Positions 25,634-40,033 of a stretch of DNA of 64,000 bases are shown here, in pieces. Position 1 is the first letter of the stretch; each line of letters starts with the position of its first letter. The position numbers were made by a program, and so were the translations under genes. The DNA comes from Brevibacterium sp. 'Marine'. GTDB taxonomy: Bacteria > Actinomycetota > Actinomycetes > Actinomycetales > Brevibacteriaceae. Location of the stretch: positions 2,170,001 to 2,234,000 of the forward strand of contig NZ_CP051626.1 of the NCBI RefSeq assembly GCF_012844365.1, written 5' to 3'. Below the pieces are notes generated by a model. That model was not told the DNA's origin, made no database searches, and worked only from the letters and a program-made list of their open reading frames with translations.

Positions 25634-25715
25634 GCCGGATTGGCGGAATCGGTAGACGCGGTGCACTCAAAATGCATTGTCGAAAGACGTGCGGGTTCGA
25701 GTCCCGCATCCGGTA
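25634..25715 (+). tRNA. tRNA-Leu (anticodon CAA)
   Basis: An 82-base class II tRNA. The acceptor stem GCCGGAT pairs with ATCCGGT (first pair G-U). The D-arm starts TGGCGGAATCGGTAGACGC. The anticodon loop CTCAAAA gives CAA at positions 34-36. A long variable arm TGTCGAAAGACG and T-loop GTTCGAGTC follow. CCA is not encoded. It reads UUG codons. Confidence 0.96.
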
Positions 25716-25720
25716 CAGAC

Positions 25721-25756
25721 GAAGGCACTGTCGACCATGTTGTCGACAGTGCCTTC
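25721..25756 (+). terminator. Intrinsic terminator after tRNA-Leu
   Basis: A perfect 15-bp stem (25721-25735 with 25742-25756) and 6-base loop begins five bases after the tRNA and is followed by TTGCATT. Confidence 0.85.
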
Positions 25757-25873
25757 TTGCATTCCCTCGGGGGTGTCAGCACCCGCGGGCTCGAAGTTCA
25801 TACGCACTGATCAAGATCACTACCTATGATTTTCGAACCCGCTCGTGCACACGGTTCGGCTCATTCGGCCGAT

Positions 25874-26095
25874 TCAGCGCCGCACGCCGAGGGTGACGAC
25901 CTCCGTCCCGCTCTCACGCGCCGCCCGGATGAGCGCTGCCATCAGCCCCTTCCCCACTCCACTGCCCTGCGCCTGCGGGGCGACTGCGACCTCTTCGCTG
26001 TCGACATGGGGTCGGAAGGCCGGCCCTCGACGAGGCGGCCGAGCAGCGATGTCACCTGCAGGACATCGGGCTCGGCCGGTCCCTCGGCTGAGAGG
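25874..26095 (-). pseudogene. Frameshifted GNAT acetyltransferase remnant
   Basis: The minus strand reads VDSEEVAVAPQAQGSGVGKG followed by LMAALIRAARESGTEVVTLG, which contains the acetyl-CoA-binding motif A (QGSGVG) of GNAT enzymes, then stops at 25874. The preceding plausible coding stretch (LQVTSLLGRLVEGRPSDP) is in a different frame; the two join if one base is restored in the C4 run at 26008-26011. The C-terminal motif-B part and the N-terminus are missing. It lies directly behind the symporter gene. Confidence 0.55.
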
Positions 26096-26098
26096 AGA

Positions 26099-27472
26099 TC
26101 AACTCCGGCTGTGGGCATCCTCGGTGCGGGTCTCGTCGACATCGGCAGCTTCCTCGGTCGGAACGTAGCCGTTGATGCGCGGGGCATCGAAGCGTTCGAC
26201 GTCCAGGATCTCATGACGCTTGGCCACGATGGCCGGCACGAGTGCCTGGCCGGAGACGTTGAGCGCGGTGCGGCCCATGTCGACGATCGGTTCGATGGCC
26301 AGCAGCAGACCGACACCCTCGAGCGGCAGACCCAACGTCGACAGCGTCAGGGTGAGCATCACGGTCGCCCCGGTCGTGCCGGCCGTGGCGGCCGAACCGA
26401 TGACGGCGACGAAGATGATGAGCAGGTACTGGATGAGAGAGAGGTCGATGCCGAAGAACTGAGCGACGAACACCGCCGCGATCGCCGGGTAGATCGCCGC
26501 GCAGCCGTCCATCTTCGTCGTTGCGCCGAAGGGCACGGCGAAGGCGGCGTAGGAATGGGGCACGCCGAAGTTGTCGGTGGCGACCTTCTGCGTCACGGGC
26601 ATGGTGCCGATCGAGGACCGGGAGACGAAGCCCATCTGCGTGGCCGGCCAGACTCCGGAGAAGTACTGGCGCACTGACAGGCCGTTGGCACGAGCCAGGG
26701 CTGGGTAGACGACGAAGAAGACGATCGCGAGGCCGACATAGACGGCGACGACGAACCACAGCAGCGATCCCATCGTGGACCAGCCGTAGGAGTTCACGGC
26801 GTTGCCGATGAGGCCGAGCGTACCGATCGGAGCGATCCGCACGATCCACCAGACGACCTTCTGAACCACGGCCAGAGCCGCCTCGGTGAACTGGAGGAAC
26901 GGCTCTGCGGCCTTGCCGACCTTGACCGCGGCGATGCCGATGGCGCCGGAGACGATGATGAGCTGGAGGATGTTGAAGTTGACATCGGAGGTCAGCGCTC
27001 CGGCCTCATCCGCCGACGTGGCGACCTCGAGTCCGAGGAAGTTCACCGGGATCAGTCCGGTCAGGAAGGCCAGCCAGCTGCCTTGGGAATCGGGAGCGCC
27101 GGTGCTCAGCGACGCAGCATCGGCATGGGCGCCGGGCTGCATGACGATGCCGATGATGAGTCCGAGGATGACGGCGATCAGCGCCGTGAGGGCGAACCAC
27201 AGCAGGGTCGACACCGCAAGCCTGGCGGCATTGGTGACCTTGCGCAGGTTGCCGATGCTCGCGATGATCGCAGTGATCACCAGCGGTACGACGGCGGCCT
27301 TGAGCAGGGTGACGTACGACGAGCCGATGGTGTCCAGGGTCTGGCCGAGCCAGTTGTCAGCACTGTCGCTGACCGGTCCCCATGAGCGGGCGATGAGCCC
27401 GAGGATGACACCGGCGATGAGTGCGATGGTCACCTGCACTCCGAAGGACTTGCTCCACGCGGGCAGTCTCAT
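26099..27472 (-). CDS. Dicarboxylate/amino acid:cation (Na+ or H+) symporter
   Basis: A 457-residue DAACS-family transporter with about eight membrane helices and two re-entrant loops. Family signatures are the serine-rich SRSSIGTMPVT tip (HP1), the GATTKMDGCA block (TM7 region, in place of NMDGT) and AGTTGATVM (HP2). It would import glutamate, aspartate or C4-dicarboxylates; serine or threonine uptake cannot be excluded. A GGAGAGG site precedes the ATG. It stands alone between pyk and the acetyltransferase remnant. Confidence 0.9.
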   Translation of the reverse strand: MRLPAWSKSFGVQVTIALIAGVILGLIARSWGPVSDSADNWLGQTLDTIGSSYVTLLKAAVVPLVITAIIASIGNLRKVTNAARLAVSTLLWFALTALIAVILGLIIGIVMQPGAHADAASLSTGAPDSQGSWLAFLTGLIPVNFLGLEVATSADEAGALTSDVNFNILQLIIVSGAIGIAAVKVGKAAEPFLQFTEAALAVVQKVVWWIVRIAPIGTLGLIGNAVNSYGWSTMGSLLWFVVAVYVGLAIVFFVVYPALARANGLSVRQYFSGVWPATQMGFVSRSSIGTMPVTQKVATDNFGVPHSYAAFAVPFGATTKMDGCAAIYPAIAAVFVAQFFGIDLSLIQYLLIIFVAVIGSAATAGTTGATVMLTLTLSTLGLPLEGVGLLLAIEPIVDMGRTALNVSGQALVPAIVAKRHEILDVERFDAPRINGYVPTEEAADVDETRTEDAHSRS

Positions 27473-27624
27473 TGAATTCCTCTCCTAGCGGGTCCTCCCC
27501 TCTGTGATCCGCAGGGAGGATTGGGCAACAGAGAGCACAACTGTTGAGCAATCCGCGAAATTCCTCGATCCTCTGTGAGCTGCCTCGCACTCCGGAACCA
27601 GTTCGCGACCCGAACACACAGAGA

Positions 27625-27670
27625 CGCCGGCGGAACCTGCCCCGTGGGAACGAGGCGGGTGCCGCCGGCG
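27625..27670 (-). terminator. Probable pyk terminator
   Basis: A 13-bp stem with one mismatch (27625-27637 with 27658-27670) and a 20-base loop lies 16 bases after the pyk stop. There is no clear T-run. Confidence 0.5.
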
Positions 27671-27685
27671 CTTCGGACCGCATGA

Positions 27686-29233
27686 TCAGTGGCGGGGCGA
27701 GTGGCCTTCGCGCACGATCGGCACCTCACGGGTGATCGGCGCTTCGGCGACGACCCCATATCCGGCCAGCGGATCCTCTTCCGAGTCCGAGGCGTCCTGG
27801 TATGCGGCCGTCACACCCTTGGCGGCGTCGCCGATGGTGTGGATGCGCAGAGCGTTCGTCGAGCCGGGGATCCCGGGAGGCGAACCGGCCACGAGGATGC
27901 TCTGATCGCCTTCGCGGGCCGTGCCGTCGGCGAGCAGAACGGCGTCGACCTGCCGTGCCATCTGGTCGGTGTGCCGCACGGTCTTCACGAGGTACGGCCG
28001 GACTCCCCAGGTCAGCGCCAACTGGTGACGGACCTGCGGGTCGGGCGTGAAGCCGAGGATCGGCCAGGCCGGGCGCAGACGCGACATGCGCCGCACGGAG
28101 TCGCCGGTCTGCGAGAAGGTGCACAGAAGATCGATATCCAGCTGCTGAGCAATCTGCACGGCCGCCGCGGTGACGGCTCCGCCCTTGGTATGCGGGACGG
28201 TGCCCAGCGCCGGAATCCGCTCGAGACCGTGCTCCTCGGTGGAGCCGATGATCCGGCTCATCGTCCGGATCGCTTCGACCCAGTGCGCACCCACCGAGGT
28301 CTCGCCGGAGAGCATGAGTGCATCCGCGCCGTCGAGGACGGCATTCGCGCAGTCGCTGGCCTCGGCGCGGGTGGGCCGCGGAGCGTCGATCATCGTCTCG
28401 AGCATCTGTGTGGCCACGATGACGGGCTTGGCCTGTTGACGGGCGATCTCGACGGCCCGCTTCTGCACGATCGGCACCTGCTCGAGCGGCAGCTCGACGC
28501 CGAGGTCGCCGCGGGCGACCATGATTCCGTCGAAGGCGTCGATGATCTCATCGAGCTGGTCGACCGCCTGCGGCTTCTCGAGCTTGGCGATGACCGGAGC
28601 GGTAATTCCGACCTCGTCCATGACCGCACGCACATCGTTCATGTCCTCGGGGCTGCGGACGAAGGACAGGGCGACCCAGTCGAAGCCGAGCTGCAGCCCC
28701 CACTTGAGGTCGTCGACGTCCTTCTCCGACAGAGCGGGAACGGAGACCGGGACTCCGGGCAGGTTGATGCCCTTGTGGTTGGAGATGGTTCCGCCGATCT
28801 CGACCTCGGTGACCACGTCGGTGGCGGTCACCTCGGTGGCGCGCAGGCGCAGGCGCCCGTCGTCGATGAGCAGCGGATCTCCCACGGACACGTCTTCTGC
28901 CAGGGTCGGCAGGGTCGTGGATACGAGATCCGCGGTGCCGGGGACATCACGGCTGGTGATGGTGAAGGCGGCCCCTTCGACGAGCTCTTCCTTCCCGTTG
29001 GCGAAGGTGCCCACGCGGATCTTCGGACCCTGGAGGTCCAGCAGGACGGCGACGGGGCGTCCGGTGTCGAGTGCGGCCTGGCGGACCCAGGCGAACTTCT
29101 CTTCGTGCTCTTCTCGTTTTCCGTGGCTCAGATTGAATCGGGCGACATCGACGCCTTCATCGACGAGCTCGCGGATCTCTTCATAGGAGTTCTGGTTCGG
29201 ACCTAAAGTTGCGACTATCTTTGCACGCCTCAT
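27686..29233 (-). CDS. pyk: Pyruvate kinase
   Basis: A 515-residue enzyme that makes pyruvate and ATP from phosphoenolpyruvate. It starts MRRAKIVATLGP and has the substrate-site segments RFNLSHG and LLDLQGPKIRVG, the catalytic lysine block VIAKLEKPQAV and MVARGDLGVELP. It is about 40 residues longer than usual; the excess is an acidic then proline- and valine-rich C-terminal tail. The ATG at 29233 (TAGGGT box 7 bases upstream) matches the family start; a farther in-frame ATG is rejected. Confidence 0.96.
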   Translation of the reverse strand: MRRAKIVATLGPNQNSYEEIRELVDEGVDVARFNLSHGKREEHEEKFAWVRQAALDTGRPVAVLLDLQGPKIRVGTFANGKEELVEGAAFTITSRDVPGTADLVSTTLPTLAEDVSVGDPLLIDDGRLRLRATEVTATDVVTEVEIGGTISNHKGINLPGVPVSVPALSEKDVDDLKWGLQLGFDWVALSFVRSPEDMNDVRAVMDEVGITAPVIAKLEKPQAVDQLDEIIDAFDGIMVARGDLGVELPLEQVPIVQKRAVEIARQQAKPVIVATQMLETMIDAPRPTRAEASDCANAVLDGADALMLSGETSVGAHWVEAIRTMSRIIGSTEEHGLERIPALGTVPHTKGGAVTAAAVQIAQQLDIDLLCTFSQTGDSVRRMSRLRPAWPILGFTPDPQVRHQLALTWGVRPYLVKTVRHTDQMARQVDAVLLADGTAREGDQSILVAGSPPGIPGSTNALRIHTIGDAAKGVTAAYQDASDSEEDPLAGYGVVAEAPITREVPIVREGHSPRH

Positions 29234-29240
29234 ACGCTCC

Positions 29241-29246
29241 ACCCTA
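29241..29246 (-). promoter_or_regulatory. Putative -10 box of pyk
   Basis: TAGGGT on the minus strand ends 7 bases before the pyk ATG. A GGAG sits in the gap, so a short leader with ribosome site is also possible if transcription starts farther upstream. Confidence 0.4.
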
Positions 29247-29301
29247 CCTAAAGTCTCAGCCGGCGGTTTCCACCGCTCTTCGCTGGTCACGGGCGGTGCG
29301 G

Positions 29302-29325
29302 GTGCGGCACTTCACTGTGCCGCAC
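29302..29325 (-). terminator. Hairpin after gltD
   Basis: A perfect 9-bp stem (29302-29310 with 29317-29325) and 6-base loop lies 36 bases after the gltD stop and before pyk. No T-run follows, so termination is only probable. Confidence 0.5.
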
Positions 29326-29360
29326 TCACCACCCTTTCTCAGTGTCTGACATGAACTATC

Positions 29361-30816
29361 TTAGCATTTGAACCCTTCGTCGGTGGGCTGCACGGGTGCC
29401 GGCAGCCTCGTCGACCCGGTGAGGAACCGGTCGACTTCGGCGGCCGCGGCGCGCCCCTCGGCGATGCCCCACACGATGAGCGACTGTCCGCGTCCGGCAT
29501 CGCCGGCGACGAAGACTCCGGGGGTCTCCGAAGCGTAGGAGCCATCACGGGTGAAGGCTCCGGTCTCGGCGACGTCGAGACCGAACGATTCCGACTCCGG
29601 TCCGGAGAATCCCAGCGCCAGCAGCACGAGATCGGCCTCGAGGACGTGTTCGGTGCCCGGTGTCGGAATCCGGCGGCCGTCGACGAACTGGGTCTCGGCG
29701 ACCTCGATCCCGCTCACGCGGCCGGTGTCGTCGCCGACGAAGCGCGTGGTCGAGGCGAGGTACTTCCGCGTTCCGCCCTCCTCGTGCGAGGACTGGACTT
29801 CGAAGACGCGAGGAACGGTCGGCCACGGATCGCTCTCACTGCGTTCGGCGGGCGGCTGGGCGCCGATCGCCAGCGTCGTCACAGAGGCCGCCTTCTGGCG
29901 CAGGGCCGTGCCCAGGCAGTCGGCGCCCGTGTCCCCGCCGCCGATGATGATGACGTGTTTGCCCGCGGCATCGATGAACGCCGACGAGTCGGCCTCGGGT
30001 CCGCGATGATCGCCCGCCTGATCCCGATTCGAGGGCACGAGGTAGTCCATGGCGAATTCGACCCCGTCGAGATCGCGGCCGGGGATCGGCATGTCGCGCG
30101 GAACCGTCGCACCCGTGCACACGATGACGGCATCGAAGCTCGAACGCAGGGATTCGAGCGTGACATCGCGTCCGACCTCGACCGAGGTCTTGAAGCGGGT
30201 GCCCTCCGCACGCATCTGATCAAGTCGACGATCGATGTGGTGCTTCTCCAGCTTGAAGTCCGGGATGCCGTAGCGCAGAAGTCCGCCGAGGCGGTCGGCG
30301 CGTTCGTAGACGACGACCGTATGCCCGGCTCGGGTCAGCTGCTGGGCCGCGGCCAGCCCGGTGGGACCGGATCCGATCACGGCGACCGTGTGGCCCGTGA
30401 TCCGCTCGGGGATGATCGGCTGGATGAGACCGGCCTCGAAGCCCTGATCGACGATCGTGACCTCGACCTGTTTGATCGTCACTGCCGGCTGGTTGATGCC
30501 GAGGACGCAGGCGTTCTCGCACGGGGCCGGACAGGCACGCCCGGTGAACTCCGGGAAGTTGTTCGTCGCGTGGAGCAGTTCGACGGCGCGCGGGAGCTCG
30601 CCGCGGTACATCGCGTCGTTGAATTCCGGGATGAGGTTGCCCAGCGGGCAGCCCTGATGGCAGAAGGGGATGCCACAGTCCATGCAGCGTGATGCCTGCC
30701 GTCGCAGCTGCTCGGGATCACCCGCCTCGTAGACCTCCTTGTAGTCCATGAGACGGATCGGGACGGGGCGCCGCTTCGGCAGCTCCCGGTGTTCGACGGT
30801 GAGGAATCCGTGCGGA

Positions 30817-30824
<8 letters not shown>
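29361..30824 (-). CDS. gltD: Glutamate synthase small subunit
   Basis: A 487-residue NADPH-dependent FAD subunit of glutamate synthase, which feeds electrons to GltB. N-terminal cysteines CMDCGIPFCHQGCP and CPAPCENAC coordinate 4Fe-4S clusters. The FAD site is VIGSGPTGLAAAQQL and the NADPH site is IIGGGDTGADCLG. A C-terminal GDAGRGQSLIVWG closes the flavin site. The ATG at 30824 overlaps the gltB stop by 8 bases, indicating coupled translation and equal subunit supply. Confidence 0.96.
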
Positions 30825-35517
<4,693 letters not shown>

Positions 35518-35605
35518 ATCCTGCCTTCTCGGTGTTGAGTGCTTCCCGAAAAGACGGCGCTGTCCCTTGCGGTGTGGACGAGTCCGAAAAACAGCGTTTC
35601 CGAAC

Positions 35606-35633
35606 CCGGCTGTGAGATCACTCTCACAGCCGG
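35606..35633 (-). terminator. Hairpin between the trp/lgt operon and gltB
   Basis: A perfect 12-bp stem (35606-35617 with 35622-35633) with a TCAC loop, read GTGA on the minus strand, lies 70 bases past the Lgt-like gene and 89 before gltB. It may end the his/trp transcript or form part of the gltB leader. Confidence 0.6.
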
Positions 35634-35702
35634 AGTCCTAACTTACACCATGTGCAATTTCAGAAAAAGCAGAGAAAGGAACGAACAGCGAACCAATTCG
35701 TC

Positions 35703-36749
35703 TCATTTGTTGGACGTTCGCGGGTTCTCTTCGTGGGAGGCGGGCGCCGACTTTCCGCGCACATCGGGCACGATCGAGATCGCCGAGGTCACGGCTCCGA
35801 AGAAACCGAAGCTGTGGCGACCGCTGAGATCGATGTCTGATTCGCGCTCGATCTCCGAGTCGTCAGCCTCGGTGTCAGTCGCGGCGACGGGCACGTCCGC
35901 GCTCGCGCGGTCATCGGGGTCGGCCACCCGCGCCACGGATGGCAGCGGAGCTCCGGAGGTCTCGGCCGCCTCGGCGATATTGGGTGCATTGATCCCGAAG
36001 GTGTGCTTCCCACGGCGGTGGCGACGCAGCAGGGTGCGAGATCCGTGCGCGTAGACGCCGGTCTCATGGGTGCGGTGGCGCAGACGGGAGACGACGAGCC
36101 AGCAGAGACCGATGAGCAGGGCGAGGACGGCCGTCCATACGTTGAACGGCAGTCCCAGGAGGAGCCGTGCATCCTCGGCGGCCGGGCTGCCGACGCGCAG
36201 GGCTTCGAGCAGGATGCGGCCGAGGCCGAACAGGCACAGGTAGAGGGCGAAGACCTGGCCGTAGCCGAGCCGGAGGCGCTTGGAGACGATGATGAGCACA
36301 ACGCAGGCGATGAGGTTCCACGCCGATTCAGTGAGGACCGTGACCAGTTCGAGGCGACCGTCGAACCAGTCGCTGAAGGCACCGGCGACGTGGCCGAGGA
36401 TGAGTCCCGGTGCGACCGAGTCGAGCAGCGGTCGGAACCTGATGCCCTGGAAGCGGGTGAGCACCCAGACGGAGACGAAGCCGAGGATGGTGGCTCCCCA
36501 GAAGCTGAATCCCCCGTCCCAGAGGGCCAATGCCCGCAACGGGCTGCCGGCCGGGCCGAAATAGGTGTCCGCCGCCGAGAGCAGATGCCCGAGGCGTCCG
36601 CCGATGATCGCCGCAGGCAGACCGACGACCGTGATGGCCCACAGGTCTCCCTTATGGCCGCCGCGGGTGCGCCATTGGATGGCTGTCATCCACAGGGCGA
36701 GTCCGACGCCGAGGAGGGTGAAGACGGCCCATGCCGGGCTGAAGCTCAT
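35703..36749 (-). CDS. Lgt-family membrane protein with altered active site
   Basis: A 348-residue protein with seven or so helices, then a charged cytoplasmic tail (from about 222). It aligns with prolipoprotein diacylglyceryl transferase through GGRLGHLLS (50-58), WDGGFSFWG (77-85) and GLGRILLEAL (175-184). However, the active-site His of SFHGG is Trp84, the RxGNFxNGE signature reads GHVAGAFSDWFDG, and the HPSQLYE motif is absent. It sits at the usual lgt position after trpA (ATGA overlap). Catalysis as Lgt is doubtful; it may be a pseudoenzyme or act on another lipid. Confidence 0.75.
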   Translation of the reverse strand: MSFSPAWAVFTLLGVGLALWMTAIQWRTRGGHKGDLWAITVVGLPAAIIGGRLGHLLSAADTYFGPAGSPLRALALWDGGFSFWGATILGFVSVWVLTRFQGIRFRPLLDSVAPGLILGHVAGAFSDWFDGRLELVTVLTESAWNLIACVVLIIVSKRLRLGYGQVFALYLCLFGLGRILLEALRVGSPAAEDARLLLGLPFNVWTAVLALLIGLCWLVVSRLRHRTHETGVYAHGSRTLLRRHRRGKHTFGINAPNIAEAAETSGAPLPSVARVADPDDRASADVPVAATDTEADDSEIERESDIDLSGRHSFGFFGAVTSAISIVPDVRGKSAPASHEENPRTSNK

Positions 36750-37537
36750 GCACACCCTTCTGCGAGCTCGGCGGCGAGGCGACCGACTCCGGCCACTCCC
36801 TCGGAGCCCAGTGCCCGGACGAGGGCGGAACCGACGATGACGCCGTCGGCGTATTCGGCGACCTCGGCCGCCTGGTCGCGATTCGACACGCCGAGGCCGA
36901 CGCAGGCGCGTTCGGCTCCGGCTTCTTTCAGCCGGGCGACGAGATCGCGGGCATGGTTGTCGACTTCGGAGCGGACGCCGGTGACGCCCATGGTCGAGGC
37001 GGCGTAGACGAAACCGGAGCTGTGCTCGACAATGCGGGCCAGGCGCTCGGGCGTCGATGAGGGTGCGGCGAGGAAGATGCGGTCGAGGCCGTGCGTCTCC
37101 GAGGCTGCCAGCCACGGTCCGGCCTCATCGGGGATGAGGTCGGGGGTGACGATGCCGCCCCCGCCGGCAGAGGCGAGATCGCGGGCGAAGCTGTCGATGC
37201 GGTATTGGAGCACGATGTTCCAGTAGCTCATGACGACGGCGGTGCCGCCGGCCTCAGCGATGGCTTCGACTGCGGTGAAGATGTCCGTGGTGCGCACCCC
37301 GTTGTCCAAGGCAGCCTCACCGGCACGCTGAATGACGGGTCCGTCCATTCCGGGATCGGAGTAGGGCATTCCGACCTCGATGATGTCGACGCCGTTGCGG
37401 ACGAGTTCGACCATGGCCTCGGTCGATCCCGCCACCGTGGGGAAGCCGACCGGCAGGTAGGCGATGAGCGCGGCCTTGCGGCCCGCCTCGGCGACGGCGT
37501 CGAGGGTGGTTCCTGTGCGTGGGCCTGAGTGCGTCAT
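36746..37537 (-). CDS. trpA: Tryptophan synthase alpha subunit
   Basis: A 263-residue TIM barrel that cleaves indole-3-glycerol phosphate to indole. Catalytic Glu lies in [12 protein letters not shown], where the same block contains the second acidic residue; the phosphate loop is GLGVSNRDQ near the end. The ATG at 37537 overlaps the trpB stop (ATGA), and its own stop overlaps the next ATG in the same way. Indole is passed through a tunnel to TrpB, so coupling suits complex assembly. Confidence 0.96.
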   Translation of the reverse strand: MTHSGPRTGTTLDAVAEAGRKAALIAYLPVGFPTVAGSTEAMVELVRNGVDIIEVGMPYSDPGMDGPVIQRAGEAALDNGVRTTDIFTAVEAIAEAGGTAVVMSYWNIVLQYRIDSFARDLASAGGGGIVTPDLIPDEAGPWLAASETHGLDRIFLAAPSSTPERLARIVEHSSGFVYAASTMGVTGVRSEVDNHARDLVARLKEAGAERACVGLGVSNRDQAAEVAEYADGVIVGSALVRALGSEGVAGVGRLAAELAEGCA

Positions 37538-38748
37538 ACCTGCACCGCTCCTTCGTCGATGTAGTCGAACCATTTCGCGGCGGTCGTCATGTCCTTGTCG
37601 CCGCGGCCGGAGAGATTGACCAGCAGGACCGCTTCGGGACCGAGTTCACGACCGATGCGGATGGCTCCGGCCAGAGCGTGAGCCGATTCGATGGCGGGGA
37701 TGATGCCTTCGGTGCGGGAGAGCAGACGCATCGCCTCCATCGCCTCTTCGTCGACGACGGGCTCGTATGTCACCCGACCGGTGTCATGGAGGTGGGAGTG
37801 TTCGGGACCGACCGACGGGTAGTCGAGGCCGGCGGAGACCGAATGGGAGGCCTGGGTCTGTCCATCGGAGTCCTGAAGGATGTAGGTGGCCGAGCCGTGG
37901 AGGACGCCCGGGCGTCCCCCGGAGAATCGGGCTGCGTGATGACCGGAGTCGACCCCTTCGCCGCCGGCTTCGAAGCCGTAGATCCTCACGTCGGCATCGG
38001 AGAGGAATGCGGCGAAGAGTCCCATCGCGTTCGATCCGCCGCCCACGCAGGCGCAGACGGCGTCGGGCAGACGGCCGGTCAGCTCCTGGATCTGCTCGCG
38101 CGCTTCGATGCCGATGACCTTCTGGAATGAGCGGACCATCGCCGGGAACGGGTGGGGGCCGGCGACCGTGCCGATGACGTAGTGGGTGTCGTCGACGTTG
38201 GCCACCCAGTCGCGCAGGGCTTCATTCATCGCGTCCTTGAGCGTGCGCGTGCCGTTGGTCACGGCGTTGACCGTGGCGCCGAGCAGACGCATGCGCGCGA
38301 CGTTGAGGGCCTGACGCTGAGTGTCCTCCTCACCCATGTAGACCACACAGGACATGTCGAGCAGGGCCGCCGCTGTTGCCGTGGCGACTCCGTGCTGACC
38401 GGCTCCGGTCTCGGCGATGAGACGGGTCTTGCCCATCCGCTTCGCCAGCAGCGCCTGAGCCAGTGCGTTGTTGATCTTATGGCTGCCCGTGTGGTTGAGG
38501 TCTTCGCGTTTGAGGAACACGCGTGCCCCACCGCAGTGCTCGGCGAAGCGTGTGGCCTCGGTGAGCAGAGAGGGACGGCCGATGTAGTTGCGCTGCAGGG
38601 TGAGCAGTTCGTCGGTGAAGGCCGGGTCCACCTGGGATTTGCGCCAGGTCTCTTCGATCTCGTCGAGCGCCGGGATCAGCGCTTCGGCGATGAACCTGCC
38701 TCCGAACTCGCCGAAGTACGGTCCTGTCTCCTGGCTCAAATCGGTCAT
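37534..38748 (-). CDS. trpB: Tryptophan synthase beta subunit
   Basis: A 404-residue PLP enzyme joining indole and serine. The PLP lysine lies in [18 protein letters not shown], the indole site in [13 protein letters not shown], and the phosphate loop in [13 protein letters not shown]. The start [17 protein letters not shown] is preceded by AGAAGGACCGCA, a good ribosome site. A 125-base gap with a strong hairpin separates it from trpC, unlike the tight joints elsewhere in the cluster. Confidence 0.97.
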   Translation of the reverse strand: MTDLSQETGPYFGEFGGRFIAEALIPALDEIEETWRKSQVDPAFTDELLTLQRNYIGRPSLLTEATRFAEHCGGARVFLKREDLNHTGSHKINNALAQALLAKRMGKTRLIAETGAGQHGVATATAAALLDMSCVVYMGEEDTQRQALNVARMRLLGATVNAVTNGTRTLKDAMNEALRDWVANVDDTHYVIGTVAGPHPFPAMVRSFQKVIGIEAREQIQELTGRLPDAVCACVGGGSNAMGLFAAFLSDADVRIYGFEAGGEGVDSGHHAARFSGGRPGVLHGSATYILQDSDGQTQASHSVSAGLDYPSVGPEHSHLHDTGRVTYEPVVDEEAMEAMRLLSRTEGIIPAIESAHALAGAIRIGRELGPEAVLLVNLSGRGDKDMTTAAKWFDYIDEGAVQV

Positions 38749-38775
38749 TGCGGTCCTTCTCGATCTCCTCGTGGT

Positions 38776-38815
38776 GTCGTCGGGCGGGGCGGAGGGCCCC
38801 GCTGCGCCCGACGAC
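38776..38815 (-). other. Hairpin in the trpC-trpB gap
   Basis: An 11-bp perfect stem (38776-38786 with 38805-38815) encloses a GC-rich 18-base loop that can fold further. No T-run follows on either strand, so it is more likely an mRNA processing or stability element than a simple terminator. Confidence 0.5.
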
Positions 38816-38873
38816 CGGATGGGTACGGTATCGGCCCATCGTCGGCCACTTCCGGCAGCCGACGGGGGTGGGT

Positions 38874-39671
38874 TCAGGATGCGGACAGGGAGCGGCGTTC
38901 CCGGCCGAGCGCGGTGTACTCCTCGACCGCGGCCTGCGGGCGACCGCCGGTGACGAGAGCTTCGCCCACGAGCACGAGGTCGGCGCCGGCATCCGCGTAC
39001 TTCGTCACCTCGGCGGCACCGGCGACACCGGACTCCGCGACGAGGGTGCATCCGTCAGGGGCGAGATCGGCCAGAGGCGCGAACCGGTCGGTGTCGACGC
39101 TGAGATCCTTGAGGTTGCGGGTGTTGACGCCGATGAGTTCGGCACCGAGCGCGGCAGCGATCTCCAGCTCTTCGCGGTTGTGGGTCTCGACGAGCGCGGT
39201 CATCCCCAGCTCCGTGGCCAGGGCATGGAAGTCGCCCAGCTGGATGGGGTCGAGGGCCGCGACGATGAGCAGCACGATATCGGCACCGTGGGCACGGGCC
39301 TCGTGGAACTGGTATTCGTCGACCATGAAGTCCTTGCGAAGGACCGGGATGTCCACGGCTGCCCGTACGGAGTCGAGGTCGGCGAGGCTGCCGTTGAAGC
39401 GGCGGGCCTCGGTGAGCACGCTGATGGCCCGGGCTCCGCCGGCGGCGTAGAGACCCGCGAGGGTGCCCGGGTCGGGAATCTGGGCGAGGTCCCCACGGGA
39501 GGGCGATTTCCGTTTGACCTCGGCGATGACGCCGAAGTCGGCAGACAGGTCGAAGCGGCGGACGGGCTCGGCGGCCGCGGCCAGAGCAGTGATCTCGCTC
39601 AGCGGAACCTCTCTCCGGCGTGCCTGCAGGTCGTCCCGCACACCGGAGATGATGTCGCCCAGAACTGTCAT
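38874..39671 (-). CDS. trpC: Indole-3-glycerol phosphate synthase
   Basis: A 265-residue TIM barrel. Family motifs are [15 protein letters not shown] (catalytic Lys and substrate binding), [32 protein letters not shown] and VAESGV. It closes the indole ring from carboxyphenylamino-deoxyribulose phosphate. The ATG at 39671 overlaps the preceding small gene (ATGA). trpD and trpG, the enzymes before TrpC along with TrpE and TrpF, are not in this window. Confidence 0.97.
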   Translation of the reverse strand: MTVLGDIISGVRDDLQARRREVPLSEITALAAAAEPVRRFDLSADFGVIAEVKRKSPSRGDLAQIPDPGTLAGLYAAGGARAISVLTEARRFNGSLADLDSVRAAVDIPVLRKDFMVDEYQFHEARAHGADIVLLIVAALDPIQLGDFHALATELGMTALVETHNREELEIAAALGAELIGVNTRNLKDLSVDTDRFAPLADLAPDGCTLVAESGVAGAAEVTKYADAGADLVLVGEALVTGGRPQAAVEEYTALGRERRSLSAS

Positions 39672-39937
39672 TTCTTCTTCGGCTTGTTGCCCAGCCCGAC
39701 GGCACGCAGGATCAGTCCGACGACGACGCCGAGGGCGACGATGCCGATGGCGATGTACGTGATCGTGGGGTTGTGGATCGTGAAGCCCACACAGCCGACG
39801 CTCACGCCGATGAGCATGATGATGACTCCGGTCCATCCCGCCACCGAGTTGCCGTGACCGGGATCGGCGATCGCTGCGTAGTCGATCGTGGATTTGTCGA
39901 GATCTGCGGCCCCGTTGCGGGCGATGGACTGCGACAT
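39668..39937 (-). CDS. Small HGxxPAAW-family membrane protein
   Basis: An 89-residue protein with two hydrophobic helices (about 35-55 and 60-80) and a lysine-rich end (GNKPKKK). The HGNSVAGWTG segment matches the HGxxPAAW family found in actinobacterial trp operons, though the Pro is replaced. Its function is unknown. It overlaps trpC by four bases, so it is expressed with it. Confidence 0.75.
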   Translation of the reverse strand: MSQSIARNGAADLDKSTIDYAAIADPGHGNSVAGWTGVIIMLIGVSVGCVGFTIHNPTITYIAIGIVALGVVVGLILRAVGLGNKPKKK

Positions 39938-40033
39938 GGCGCTCCTTAGTGTGAGTGCGTGACACGCGTGTGGAATCTTTCCTCCATTGTGTCACGCTTC
40001 GTCTGCTGACCGGACACCGACCCGGTCACAAGG

